Part shown: positions 21,228-29,328 of the stretch, in pieces | Numbering within the stretch: position 1 is the stretch's first letter | How the letters are laid out: every line of letters starts with the position of its first letter | NCBI RefSeq assembly: GCF_030580655.1 | Contig: NZ_JAUQTB010000003.1 | Coordinates: 1 to 64,000 of the forward strand | DNA from: Paenibacillus lacisoli | GTDB lineage: Bacteria > Bacillota > Bacilli > Paenibacillales > Paenibacillaceae | DNA: 64,000 nt | Direction of reading: 5' to 3' | Notes under the pieces: generated by a model | Told to the model about the DNA's origin: nothing | Database searches by the model: none | The model's input: the letters and a program-made list of their open reading frames with translations, nothing else | Translations under genes and position numbers: made by a program

Positions 21228-22062
21228 GCGGCTCGGCAAAGGACTTGATGCGCTGATTCCGTCGCTAACCATTCAGGATGATGACAAGGTTGTAGAGGTT
21301 CCTCTAGCACAACTGCGTGCCAATCCGTATCAACCGCGCAAGACGTTCGATGAAGAATCCATTCGAGAGCTTGCTGAATCGATTCGTCAGCATGGGGTAA
21401 TTCAGCCGATTATTGTCCGCAGTGTCCTGCGAGGTTATGAGATTATTGCAGGTGAACGCCGATTCCGTGCTTCTCAATATTGTGGCAAAACAACTATACC
21501 TGCTGTTGTACGTAACTTTACAGATCAACAGGTGTCCGAGATTGCACTTATTGAGAATTTGCAGCGTGAGAATTTGAATGCAATGGAAGTGGCTGTAGCT
21601 TATCAGGGCCTGATGGAGCAATTTTCACTTACCCAGGAAGAGCTGTCGATGAAGGTCGGAAAGTCACGTTCTCATATCGCGAACTTTCTCCGATTGCTGT
21701 CGCTGCCTGATGAAGTGAAGGACCATGTTTCACGTGGAACACTCTCAATGGGACATGCCCGAGCTATTGTTGGTGTGAAGGATGCAGATGTAGTGAAACA
21801 GCTGGCCAAGCAGTGCATTCAGCAGCAGTGGAGTGTGCGTGAGCTGGAGGAGGCGGTTCAAAGTCTGGACCGCGGAACAGGCGAGAACAAGGCTAAAGCT
21901 AAAGTTAAAAAGCGTGATCCTTATATTGATCATATGGAAGAATCACTGCGCGAACGATTTAAAACAACAGTGAAAATCAAACATAATAAAGATAAGGGGA
22001 AGATCGAGCTGAATTACTACAGTCAGCAGGATCTGGAACGACTCCTGGAGCTGCTTCAATAG
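21220..22062 (+). CDS. parB: Chromosome partitioning protein ParB (Spo0J)
   Basis: ParB (280 residues) is a CTP-dependent DNA clamp that loads at parS and spreads, recruiting SMC. It has GERRFRA and ENLQREN in the CTPase part, a helix-turn-helix (LSMKVGKSRSHIANFLRLL), and a lysine-rich C-terminal dimer domain. It begins SKRLGKGLDALIPS, typical of the family. The gene carries its own parS site at 21726-21741. It overlaps parA by 8 bp. Confidence 0.97.
   Translation: MSKRLGKGLDALIPSLTIQDDDKVVEVPLAQLRANPYQPRKTFDEESIRELAESIRQHGVIQPIIVRSVLRGYEIIAGERRFRASQYCGKTTIPAVVRNFTDQQVSEIALIENLQRENLNAMEVAVAYQGLMEQFSLTQEELSMKVGKSRSHIANFLRLLSLPDEVKDHVSRGTLSMGHARAIVGVKDADVVKQLAKQCIQQQWSVRELEEAVQSLDRGTGENKAKAKVKKRDPYIDHMEESLRERFKTTVKIKHNKDKGKIELNYYSQQDLERLLELLQ
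21726..21741. promoter_or_regulatory. parS: parS site inside parB
   Basis: TGTTTCACGTGGAACA is the reverse complement of TGTTCCACGTGAAACA, the parS sequence found inside spo0J of Bacillus subtilis. It lies at the same kind of place, within the coding sequence of parB. Confidence 0.93.
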
Positions 22063-22272
22063 TTAGCTGGCGAATCCATTCCTCTGAATTAATTGAATAC
22101 TACGTAGAGAGTTAGACGAGCTATAAATGCTTAACGCTGGAATAGGATATCAGGTAACCCATGCGTGCTGGAACAGGAAAAGAGGTTGTCACGCAAGCTG
22201 ATGGAAAGCGAACGCATTTAAAAATAACATCATGGATACGCTATTTATCGGAAAGAGGAGTAGATTCAGGTT

Positions 22273-22773
22273 ATGGCTGAAATGAATGAACTGATCTCGG
22301 AGCAGCTGGCAGCTATAGTAGGTATACTGGCATTGCTGGTTGCTGTACTGCTGGTGATCGTGATGGTCCAGGGATCAGTGCTGCGAAAAATGCGGCGAAA
22401 GTACGAAGTCATGATGGCAGGTAGTGGAGTAGATAATTTGGAAACGTTATTGATTGACCTGAAGATGCAGCTGGACCAGATTGAAGATGAACAAGGTATA
22501 CAGCAGACCCTGCTTAGGACAGTTAACCAGAAGCTTTCGGATACGAAAGGCAAGGTCGGTATCAAGCGATTCAATGCATTTGGCGAAAGGGGCGGTGAAC
22601 TCAGTTTCTCGCTTGCCATTCTGAATGAAGGACAGGATGGAATTGTCCTGACCGGGATTTACAATCGGGACGGCTCCTATGTGTATGCCAAGCCGCTCGA
22701 AGCAGGCAGTTCACCCTATTCACTGTCAGATGAAGAGAAGGAAGCTATCACTCTTGCGCTGCAGGCAAAATAG
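22273..22773 (+). CDS. DUF4446 family membrane-anchored protein
   Basis: This 166-residue protein has one N-terminal membrane segment (about 15-37, LAAIVGILALLVAVLLVIVMV), a charged region that may form a coiled coil (about 38-85), and a DUF4446 core with the typical KVGIKRFNAFGERGGELSFSLAILN. DUF4446 genes commonly follow parB in Bacillota, and the function is unknown. Its last 26 bp overlap the convergent yyaC gene. AGAGGAG lies about 12 bp before the ATG. Confidence 0.85.
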   Translation: MAEMNELISEQLAAIVGILALLVAVLLVIVMVQGSVLRKMRRKYEVMMAGSGVDNLETLLIDLKMQLDQIEDEQGIQQTLLRTVNQKLSDTKGKVGIKRFNAFGERGGELSFSLAILNEGQDGIVLTGIYNRDGSYVYAKPLEAGSSPYSLSDEEKEAITLALQAK

Positions 22774-23353
22774 AACGATAGTGCCATTCCTTAATGGCAG
22801 AATACAGGCTGTTGGCAATAATATCCGATAACCTCATAACCAGACTTAAACGTGTGTTCTGTAGAACAAAATATTCCATAAAACCGCCGACGTTCACGAT
22901 TCCAGTCAAATGGATATCACCGACCGTCGGTAGTTCTTTATGTACACCTGCTCCAGGCTTTAAAGGCCCACCGGCAACTTGAATACAGCCTACACTTGCA
23001 GACTGGCCCAGACAAGCATCAATACCAATGACATAGGGGTCCTGATACTTGGCATGGATCTCATTCAGTGTGTCCTGCAGATTCATGGCATGGACAGGCT
23101 GATCGAGCGTGCCGTATAAATGGAAAAGCGGGCTGTTATACTTAGCCAGAGCCGTTCCTACGAGTGGTCCCAGACAGTCACCTGTTGAGCGGTCAGTGCC
23201 AATACATACGATAACAACATGCCGCAGACTGCGGGCCTGATGAAGGTGGAACAGCAGACGATGAATGATGGCCGAATGGATACCCGGATCGGTATATGGT
23301 ATTTTAAGACTTGGCGGATCTTCCAAGGGTGAAGAGTGAGATGAATGAGTCAT
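22748..23353 (-). CDS. yyaC: Spore protease-like protein YyaC (DUF1256)
   Basis: This 201-residue protein matches YyaC, a sporulation protein with a fold like the HybD/GPR maturation peptidases. The motif CIGTDRSTGDCLGPLVG (about 50-66) and the acidic VIGIDACLG carry the likely metal- or active-site acids. AAAGGAAG precedes the ATG. Upstream is a candidate sigma-G promoter, GTATA-N18-TATACTA. It is one of few genes oriented towards oriC in the right arm, and its 3' end overlaps DUF4446. Confidence 0.9.
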   Translation of the reverse strand: MTHSSHSSPLEDPPSLKIPYTDPGIHSAIIHRLLFHLHQARSLRHVVIVCIGTDRSTGDCLGPLVGTALAKYNSPLFHLYGTLDQPVHAMNLQDTLNEIHAKYQDPYVIGIDACLGQSASVGCIQVAGGPLKPGAGVHKELPTVGDIHLTGIVNVGGFMEYFVLQNTRLSLVMRLSDIIANSLYSAIKEWHYRSILPAAQE

Positions 23354-23389
23354 ATCGAATCTTCCTTTCAGGCAGGGGATAGTAGTAAC

Positions 23390-23419
23390 TAGTATATGGA
23401 AGACAGCCCCTTTTTATAC
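23390..23419 (-). promoter_or_regulatory. Possible forespore (sigma-G type) promoter of yyaC
   Basis: On the minus strand GTATA (23415-23419) and TATACTA (23390-23396) are 18 bp apart. The sigma-G consensus is close to GHATR-N18-CATNHTA, so only the first base of the -10 differs. The same bases could serve as a sigma-A -10, so the assignment rests on the known sporulation role of yyaC. Confidence 0.45.
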
Positions 23420-23575
23420 GCAGGCAGAGCGGGAATCTATATGTTGAGATTTTGGCTTCCGGGTTAATAGAAATAGAAACTTCGTTGAATTAAACAGGTT
23501 TGATTGGAAATCACACGAAGTGGTAATGAACGAAAGGTATATCGTGACAACTTAGAATAGACAAGGGGGAGGATT

Positions 23576-24502
23576 ATGTTCAGGGGATATTTGACAAGTG
23601 ATGCCGGGGATTCAGCCAAACAAACATTTAATGAAGCTAAGAAATTTACCGACAAGATGTGGGACTGGTTAACGAATGGCGAGATGTGGATGAACTTTCT
23701 ATTTATCTGTATCAAGATTGCTGTGGTACTGATTATAACCCGTATTTTCATCAAAATTGTCTATAAGGTTATTGACCGTTCACTGGAAAATAAAGTCCAT
23801 CACCGGCTAGGCGGGAATACACGGCGCATGAACACAATTGCTGAATTGCTAAAGAATGTTACCACCGTAGTCTGTAATTTCATTCTCATTCTGCTGGTGC
23901 TGTCCCAATTGGGTATTCAGCTGGGGCCATTGATTGCAGGGGCGGGCGTGATCGGGCTGGCTATCGGTTTTGGCGCGCAAAGTCTGGTCAAGGATATTAT
24001 TACAGGGTTCTTTATCATTTTTGAGGATCAGTTTGCAGTTGGTGATGTGATTCAGACCGGGACCTACAAAGGAACGGTACAACTGATCGGCCTGCGAACA
24101 ACCCGGCTGGTGAGCTGGAAAGGGGAAGTCCACATTCTGCCGAATGGCACGATTGCACAGGTGACTAATTTCTCCATGTCGAACTCATTGGCTGTCGTGG
24201 ATGTTCCCTTGAAGGCCGAACGCAATGTGGATGAAGCTGTACAGCTTGTGAAGCATGCATTGGCAGATCTGAAAGTCCAGAATAATTATGTACAGGAAGA
24301 TCCGGAGGTGCTTGGCGTACAGTCCATGACAACAGCTGAATTTGTAGTTCGTATTGTTGTAGAGTGCTTGCCGAATACACGTGCTGAAGTGGAGCGTAAC
24401 ATTCAGACCGAGGTGAAGAAGGCGCTGGAGCAGGATGAAGCGGCCAAGCAGGCGGCTGCAGAATATGCTGCGGCTCGCGAAGAACAGGACGGAGGGAACT
24501 AA
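23576..24502 (+). CDS. MscS-family mechanosensitive ion channel
   Basis: This 308-residue protein has a short N-terminal part, membrane segments at about 40-62 and 98-120, and the glycine- and alanine-rich pore helix GVIGLAIGFGAQSLVKDIITG characteristic of MscS. A cytoplasmic beta domain follows. The tail is rich in alanine and glutamate. MscS channels release solutes on hypo-osmotic shock. The ATG follows GGGGGAGG. The DUF951 gene comes directly after it, the usual Paenibacillus arrangement. Confidence 0.92.
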   Translation: MFRGYLTSDAGDSAKQTFNEAKKFTDKMWDWLTNGEMWMNFLFICIKIAVVLIITRIFIKIVYKVIDRSLENKVHHRLGGNTRRMNTIAELLKNVTTVVCNFILILLVLSQLGIQLGPLIAGAGVIGLAIGFGAQSLVKDIITGFFIIFEDQFAVGDVIQTGTYKGTVQLIGLRTTRLVSWKGEVHILPNGTIAQVTNFSMSNSLAVVDVPLKAERNVDEAVQLVKHALADLKVQNNYVQEDPEVLGVQSMTTAEFVVRIVVECLPNTRAEVERNIQTEVKKALEQDEAAKQAAAEYAAAREEQDGGN

Positions 24503-24506
24503 GAAA

Positions 24507-24719
24507 ATGGAGCGTAAAACCTTTGAACTGGGGGATATCGTCCAGATGAAGAAGCCGCATCCTTGCGGCAGTAATGAAATGGAGATTATTCGCATGGGCA
24601 TGGATATTAGGATCAAGTGTGTCGGCTGCCAGCATAGTGTGCTGATTCCAAGAGCCAAATTCGAGAAAAACATGAAGAAAGTGCTTCGCCATGCCAATAC
24701 CAACGACGAAAATCCCTGA
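24507..24719 (+). CDS. DUF951 family small protein (YyzM type)
   Basis: This 70-residue protein matches DUF951: FELGDIVQMKKPHPCGSNEMEI, then IKCVGCQHSVLIPR. The two cysteine positions (HPCG and CVGC) suggest a small metal- or nucleic-acid-binding fold, but the function is not known. The ATG at 24507 follows GGAGGG. The stop of the MscS gene is 5 bp upstream, so the two are one unit. Confidence 0.9.
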   Translation: MERKTFELGDIVQMKKPHPCGSNEMEIIRMGMDIRIKCVGCQHSVLIPRAKFEKNMKKVLRHANTNDENP

Positions 24720-24785
24720 TTATTAATGAGCAGCAAAAGACATCTTGTCTTATGGTTGCTTGTATGGTATAATAGGTCTTGCTGC

Positions 24786-24876
24786 GGAAAGGTACCCAAG
24801 AGGTCCAAGGGGGCTGACTCGAAATCAGTTAGGCGTCGCAAGGCGTGCGTGGGTTCGAATCCCACTCTTTCCGCCA
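24786..24876 (+). tRNA. tRNA-Ser(CGA)
   Basis: A 91-base type II tRNA. The acceptor stem GGAAAGG pairs with TCTTTCC (one G-U), discriminator G and encoded CCA follow. The anticodon loop CTCGAAA gives anticodon CGA, which reads UCG serine codons. The long variable arm (GGCGTC-GCAA-GGCGTGC region) and the T loop GGTTCGAATCC are clear. Confidence 0.96.
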
Positions 24877-24894
24877 CTTATCTTATATATGAAC

Positions 24895-24932
24895 AAGCCT
24901 TTTGTATCCGAAGAGATGCAGAAGGCTTTTTT
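24895..24932 (+). terminator. Terminator after tRNA-Ser
   Basis: The arms AAGCCTT (24895-24901) and AAGGCTT (24922-24928) are followed by a T run. Confidence 0.75.
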
Positions 24933-24971
24933 GTTGCTTATTTCTTACATATCCAACATGATTACAGCATA

Positions 24972-25190
24972 AAAAAGAAGGGCCTCTCGGCCCTCCTTCT
25001 GGTCGGCGGTGCAATGTTTAGGAACCACATCTCCAACACATTGTGAAACTCGGTGTACTGCAAGCAATACAAGTTCGGAAGGACAAGCCTTCTTCACATC
25101 CTGCGCTTCTAATGTCCGGTGCTGATCATCCTGATTGATGTAACGGCTGCGTCATCCAACGGAACCACACCTCTCTCCTTGCACCGCCTG
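24972..25190 (-). ncRNA. Candidate structured RNA of about 200 nt with its own terminator
   Basis: On the minus strand a perfect 10-bp stem pairs GGCGGTGCAA (25188-25179) with TTGCACCGCC (25014-25005), enclosing about 164 nt. Inside, CCGGACATT can pair with AATGTGTTGG (one bulge), and within that TGTGAA pairs with TTCACA. This closes a junction of two hairpins: GAAGG-CTTGT-CCTTC, and a longer one with TGTA/TACA and TGC/GCA stacks. A CATC-AATCAG-GATG hairpin lies on the 5' side. It ends in a strong terminator, AGGGCC-GAGA-GGCCCT then six T (24999-24972). No ORF explains it. TATTAT at 25191-25196 could be a -10. It was not recognised as a known RNA family. Confidence 0.55.
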
Positions 25191-25264
25191 ATAATACTAT
25201 GGCCTTGAATCCTGTTTCTTATACATGTGATTGAACTAAACTGAAGAATGGTCTGGAAAAAGGG

Positions 25265-25459
25265 TTAGTGTACACGCGCCTTAGTTTTCTTTTTCCACTT
25301 GCGGTCATCGTTGGTCGTCTCCGGAAACGTATCGCCCCTTTTCAGGGTCACCTGCTGAGGATTTTGAATTTCCGTATGGAAACTGGCTTCGCCCACCTCC
25401 ATATATACGCCATTATTTGGTGCCTTATCGCCTGGTTCGAATTCTGTTTTTTCACCCAT
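25265..25459 (-). CDS. yjzC: YjzC family small protein
   Basis: This 64-residue protein resembles Bacillus YjzC: a start like KTEFEPGDKAPNNGVYMEVGE, then a short region with LKRGDTFPETTNDDRKW and a basic tail. The family is of unknown function. The gene is monocistronic and points towards the candidate RNA, which lies 75 bp beyond its stop. The RNA might therefore also be a 3' extension of this transcript. The ATG is preceded by AAGGAGGA. Confidence 0.82.
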   Translation of the reverse strand: MGEKTEFEPGDKAPNNGVYMEVGEASFHTEIQNPQQVTLKRGDTFPETTNDDRKWKKKTKARVH

Positions 25460-25597
25460 ACTGTTGTCCTCCTTCTGCTGATGAAAAATGAATGCTCAAA
25501 TAGCTTGCGCTTTATGAGCCTCGGACATGCTGGCAGTACGAGGGAGGACAGGAATAAGAAGAATATGACAATCATTAAAATATAGCTTGAAATTAAC

Positions 25598-25626
25598 TTG
25601 CATTGATGTAGGAAATTTGTTATATT
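25598..25626 (+). promoter_or_regulatory. rpsF operon promoter
   Basis: TTGCAT (25598-25603), 17 bp, TATATT (25621-25626): a good sigma-A promoter with a predicted start near 25633. Confidence 0.75.
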
Positions 25627-25632
25627 TATTTG

Positions 25633-25703
25633 GTGCGAGTTTTAGGCTCGTTCCTTGCTCTCAACCAAGATTGAGGGCCTTAAGTCCATAAGGAGGTGTA
25701 AAT
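25633..25703 (+). promoter_or_regulatory. rpsF leader with three hairpins, the last covering the ribosome site
   Basis: The leader can fold as CGAG-N7-CTCG (25636-25650), CTCTCAA-CCAAGA-TTGAGGG (25658-25677) and CCTTA-AGTCCA-TAAGG (25678-25693). The last hairpin takes in part of the AAGGAGG ribosome site (25690-25696). Many bacteria regulate rpsF by binding of the S6-S18 pair to such a leader. The position and SD sequestration fit that model; a match to the known motif was not established. Confidence 0.5.
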
Positions 25704-25991
25704 ATGCGTAAGTATGAAGTGATGTACATTATTCGTCCAGACATCGAGCAGGAAGCTGTTCAGGCTGCTGTCGAAAAATTCCAAGGCATCATCTCCAACG
25801 GCGGTGGTGAGATTACAAATCACGACGTGATGGGTAAGCGCCGTCTTGCATATGAGATCAAGAAATTCCGTGATGGCTTCTATGTTCTGGTTAACTTTAC
25901 TGCAGAGCCTGCAGTTGTTACTGAGCTTGAGCGTATCATGAAAATTTCCGACGAAGTAATTCGTTATCTCATTACGAATGACGTTGCTTAA
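25704..25991 (+). CDS. rpsF: 30S ribosomal protein S6
   Basis: S6 (95 residues) begins MRKYEVMYIIRPDIEQEAVQ, a typical S6 start, and keeps the NGGGEITNHDVMGKRRLAYEIKKF core. It binds 16S rRNA with S18. It is the first gene of rpsF-ssb-rpsR. Confidence 0.97.
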   Translation: MRKYEVMYIIRPDIEQEAVQAAVEKFQGIISNGGGEITNHDVMGKRRLAYEIKKFRDGFYVLVNFTAEPAVVTELERIMKISDEVIRYLITNDVA

Positions 25992-26039
25992 TCACATGAT
26001 GTGAAGCTGTAACCACTACGTTCAAAGGAGGGGATTCAA

Positions 26040-26528
26040 TTGTTGAACCGTGTAATTCTGATCGGCCGGCTTACTAAAGATCCGGAGTTGCGATATACAC
26101 CTTCAGGGGTTGCTGTAACGCAATTTACATTGGCAGTAGATCGTCCGTTTACAGCTCAGGGCGGGGAACGCGAAGCGGATTTTATTCCGGTTGTGACCTG
26201 GCGACAGCTGGCGGAAACCTGTGCCAACTACCTGCGCAAGGGCCGTCTGACGGCTGTTGAAGGCCGTATCCAAGTACGGAACTATGAGAATAACGAAGGT
26301 AAACGTGTATACGTGACTGAAGTTATTGCTGATAATGTTCGTTTCCTGGAATCCAACCGTGATAATAACGGAGGGAACAGCGGCAGCGGTAGCAGTACGC
26401 GTGAGGAGCCTTCCTACGGAGGCGGCGGACGCGGAAATAACAATTTCCAGCGGAATAACAACAATCAGGATCCTTTTTCCGATGACGGAAAACCGATCGA
26501 TATTTCGGATGACGATTTGCCATTTTAA
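26040..26528 (+). CDS. ssb: Single-stranded DNA-binding protein
   Basis: SSB (162 residues) has the N-terminal OB fold ([22 protein letters not shown]) covering about residues 1-105, a glycine-asparagine-rich linker, and the acidic tip DISDDDLPF that binds partner proteins. The start is TTG at 26040 (a second TTG follows at 26043), spaced correctly after AAAGGAGGGG. It lies between the two S6-S18 genes, as in Bacillus. Confidence 0.96.
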   Translation: MLNRVILIGRLTKDPELRYTPSGVAVTQFTLAVDRPFTAQGGEREADFIPVVTWRQLAETCANYLRKGRLTAVEGRIQVRNYENNEGKRVYVTEVIADNVRFLESNRDNNGGNSGSGSSTREEPSYGGGGRGNNNFQRNNNNQDPFSDDGKPIDISDDDLPF

Positions 26529-26549
26529 TTTGGAAAGGACTGATAATGA

Positions 26550-26822
26550 ATGGGTTTCAAACAAAGAGAAGGCGGAGACGATAACAAAAGACCGGCTCGC
26601 CGCGGCGGACGTAACAAACGTCGTAAAGTATGTTTCTTCACTGTGAACAAAATCACTCACATTGACTATAAAGATACTGACTTGCTTAGAAAGTTCATCA
26701 GCGAACGCGGTAAAATCTTGCCACGTCGTGTAACTGGAACAAGCGCGAAATACCAACGCATGCTGACTACAGCGATCAAACGCTCCCGTCAAGTAGCACT
26801 GCTTCCTTACACAACTGAGTAA
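26550..26822 (+). CDS. rpsR: 30S ribosomal protein S18
   Basis: S18 (90 residues) has a basic N-terminus ([18 protein letters not shown]) and the core [26 protein letters not shown]. It pairs with S6 on the 30S platform. The ATG at 26550 starts MGFKQREGG, with GGAAAGG upstream. Confidence 0.97.
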   Translation: MGFKQREGGDDNKRPARRGGRNKRRKVCFFTVNKITHIDYKDTDLLRKFISERGKILPRRVTGTSAKYQRMLTTAIKRSRQVALLPYTTE

Positions 26823-26835
26823 GATGAGCAGAAGA

Positions 26836-26866
26836 AAAGGACAGCCTTAGGGCTGTCCTTTTTTTG
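26836..26866 (+). terminator. Terminator of the rpsF operon
   Basis: An 11-bp stem (AAAGGACAGCC-TTAG-GGCTGTCCTTT) runs directly into a T tract. Confidence 0.93.
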
Positions 26867-27482
26867 TTGTTCGGCATAGCTAACTAAATAGCTATAACCA
26901 CTTATAGGAAATAACTATAGAGCTAATTGGAAAATTTGTATTTACATAATTATGTAGCCATTGTAATATGTTTTTAACATTCCAGTTGTCATTTTGACAA
27001 ATAAATGTAATAAGAATATTTGGCTTTGATACAAAACGACTTAATGTCATATTATATGACGTATTATTTGTGCGTTTCATTGGGTGATGCTATTGAAATG
27101 CGCTAAATAATTGAATTTTTTAGGATTTTACGTCAACCATTTTAATTTAAAAAAACTATTGACGTAAGATATATTAACATGTAAGATTTACATTAATTTA
27201 GCAGTACAAGGTGAGAGAGAAGGCGGTCATTCATTTACAAAAGGGGAAGCAGACTTTTAAATTGACCAATGGTTTATTACAACGGTAATGCTTTAACGGA
27301 TTATCACTATGACGCTGTACCAGGATGGACATAACAAAAAAGTTGCTAATAACAACTTGCTTTGTAACAGTCAGGGATTGCTCACTGATAACTCCTCTTG
27401 ATTATCGCGAACCAAGGTCAACATGTCAGGACGCCAGTCACTCAGAGAAAGTCACTTTACAACAGACTAGGGAGGAACATTC
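26867..27482 (+). promoter_or_regulatory. AT-rich regulatory region and promoter of the peptide importer operon
   Basis: The promoter is TTGACG (27159-27164), 17 bp, TAAGAT (27182-27187), leaving a leader of about 290 nt. TTGACGTAA (27159-27167), which overlaps the -35, has an exact inverted copy TTACGTCAA at 27128-27136, 31 bp away. Further upstream are three perfect palindromes: TACATAATTATGTA (26943-26956), TTGTCATTTTGACAA (26986-27000) and GTCATATTATATGAC (27046-27060). The leader contains one plain hairpin, AAGTTG-N7-CAACTT (about 27339-27358), and no T-box elements. No gene was found in the region. Confidence 0.65.
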
Positions 27483-29207
27483 ATGGCAAAAGGGAAAAAG
27501 TGGGGCACCATGCTTGTGGCACTAACTTTGGTTGGAGCATTGTTTGCAGGATGCAGCAGCTCTAATTCCAACAACAACAGCAGTGCAGGGGGATCAACGA
27601 CCTCCGAACCAAAAGAAACAGCAACTGCAACTGATCAACCGGTTGACGGCGGAACGTTCACGTTCAGCAGCTCTTCCGATATCGTTACGGTAAACCCTTT
27701 GTTCGTATCGGATACGGCTTCCGGTGATGCATCTTACTTCTTGTATGCAAACCTGTACGATCTGGACCGTGAAGGTAATGTAGCTGTTGAGCCATGGTCT
27801 CTGGCAGCTGAGCTTCCACAAATTTCGGAAGACGGCAAAACCTACACGATCAAGTTGAAAGATACTCCTAAATGGAGCGACGGTCAGCCTGTCACTGCAG
27901 ATGACGTTGTCTATACCATTAACACAATCAAAAATCCTGAAACAGGCGCGCCTGGTATCAGCAGCTATGACAAAGTAAAAGACGTAGCAAAAGTGGATGA
28001 TCACACTGTGAAAATCACACTTAGTCAAGTATACGCGCCATTCCAATACACGCTGGCTTCGTCCGTTGTTCCGGCTCACGTTCTGAAGGACATTGCTCCT
28101 AAAGATCTGCAGGCGAATGCATACGGTACAGATCCTGCCAAAACCGTAACTAACGGTCCTTGGAAATGGACAGAGTGGAAACAAAAGCAGTACCTGACCT
28201 TTGAAGCTGACAGCAGCTACTGGGGTGCTACCAAGCCACATATCGCAAAAGTGGTCTACAAAATTTATGCAGACCAGAACACAGAGGTTCAAGCTCTCCT
28301 TAAAGGGGACGTAGACTCTGTTCAAGCGATCCCTGTTACACAGGTTGAGGCTGTTAAGAAGAAAGACGGTATCACCGTGAGCCAAAAACCAGGTCCACAA
28401 TACGAGTACCTTGGTTTTAACTTCAAGAAAGAAAACTTCCCTGGTAACTACTCGCTGTTCGAAGGTGAGAAAACAAGACAAGCGATTGCTTACGCAATTA
28501 ACCGTGAAGGTATCGTAAACAACGTTCTGAAAGGCACCGGCGCTCCACTGAATGCTCCATTCCTGCCAGGAACTTGGGCTGACCCGGGCGAGAACGCTAC
28601 AAGCTATGATTTTAACGTAGAAAAAGCAAAAGAACTGCTGAAAGAAGACGGATGGGCTGACTCTGATGGTGATGGTATCGTTGAGAAGGACGGACACAAA
28701 TTCTCGTTCGAACTGCAATACAACTCCGGCAACAGCCGTCGTGAGCAAGTATCTTCCATTATCCAGTCCAACCTGAAAGACATCGGTATCGAAGTGAAAA
28801 CAAGAGCGATTGATTTCTCTGCATGGGTTGACCAGAACCTGAACCCAGGTAAATATCAAGCGATTCTGCTGGCATGGTCCCTGAATACACCTGATCCAGA
28901 CGGCGAAAGCATCTTCTCTTCGAAGTACTACCCGCCAGCTGGCCAGAACCAAGGTTTCTACAACAACCCGACGCTTGATAAATTGTGGGTAGAAGGTTAT
29001 TCCACCGTTGACCAAGACAAACGTAAAGAAATTTACAACCAAGTAGCAAAACAAATCTCTACAAACCTGCCATATGTATTCCTGTATCAATACGGTACAC
29101 CACAAGGTGTAGGTCCTAAAGTGAAGTTCACGGATGCAGACAAACCTGAACCATCCCTGGCTTACGGATATTTCTTCCACATTATCAACTGGTGGACAAC
29201 GAAGTAA
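27483..29207 (+). CDS. Peptide ABC transporter substrate-binding lipoprotein
   Basis: This 574-residue protein is a cluster C (Opp/Dpp/App-type) extracellular binding protein. It has a lipoprotein signal with lipobox LFAGC near residue 24, a low-complexity Ser/Asn/Gly linker, then the SBP_bac_5 fold. Typical stretches are NPLFVSDTASGDA, KWSDGQPVTADDVVYT and AIAYAINREGIVNNVL. It presents oligopeptides to the permeases encoded downstream. GGGAGGAAC precedes the ATG. Codon use is strongly biased, which suggests high expression. The peptide specificity cannot be told from sequence. Confidence 0.93.
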   Translation: MAKGKKWGTMLVALTLVGALFAGCSSSNSNNNSSAGGSTTSEPKETATATDQPVDGGTFTFSSSSDIVTVNPLFVSDTASGDASYFLYANLYDLDREGNVAVEPWSLAAELPQISEDGKTYTIKLKDTPKWSDGQPVTADDVVYTINTIKNPETGAPGISSYDKVKDVAKVDDHTVKITLSQVYAPFQYTLASSVVPAHVLKDIAPKDLQANAYGTDPAKTVTNGPWKWTEWKQKQYLTFEADSSYWGATKPHIAKVVYKIYADQNTEVQALLKGDVDSVQAIPVTQVEAVKKKDGITVSQKPGPQYEYLGFNFKKENFPGNYSLFEGEKTRQAIAYAINREGIVNNVLKGTGAPLNAPFLPGTWADPGENATSYDFNVEKAKELLKEDGWADSDGDGIVEKDGHKFSFELQYNSGNSRREQVSSIIQSNLKDIGIEVKTRAIDFSAWVDQNLNPGKYQAILLAWSLNTPDPDGESIFSSKYYPPAGQNQGFYNNPTLDKLWVEGYSTVDQDKRKEIYNQVAKQISTNLPYVFLYQYGTPQGVGPKVKFTDADKPEPSLAYGYFFHIINWWTTK

Positions 29208-29328
29208 CTTAAAAAGGATAAACAGTCAATGGACACGAAGGGGAAGGGGAAAACTTTTCTCCCTTCCTTTTTTTGTTACTGGATACGAATTTCATGAAAA
29301 CACCTGAATACATGTAGGAGGAACAGGA

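Noticed and set aside
24972-25190. SRP RNA, 6S RNA or tmRNA as the identity of the structured segment.
   Set aside because: The SRP domain IV loop sequence, the tmRNA tag frame and tRNA-like ends, and a symmetric 6S bubble are all missing, so no family name was given.
27201-27480. A T-box or other riboswitch in the long importer leader.
   Set aside because: No T-box sequence, specifier stem or terminator/antiterminator pair could be found, only one simple hairpin.
27325-27525. A 66-codon frame in the leader of the peptide importer operon.
   Set aside because: It has no Shine-Dalgarno sequence and runs into the start of the binding-protein gene in another frame.
27594-29180. A 528-codon open frame on the minus strand, antisense to the peptide-binding protein gene.
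   Set aside because: It lies fully inside a clear lipoprotein gene, has no ribosome site, and its composition (rich in Val, Phe, Cys and Arg) reflects the reverse complement of strongly biased codons.
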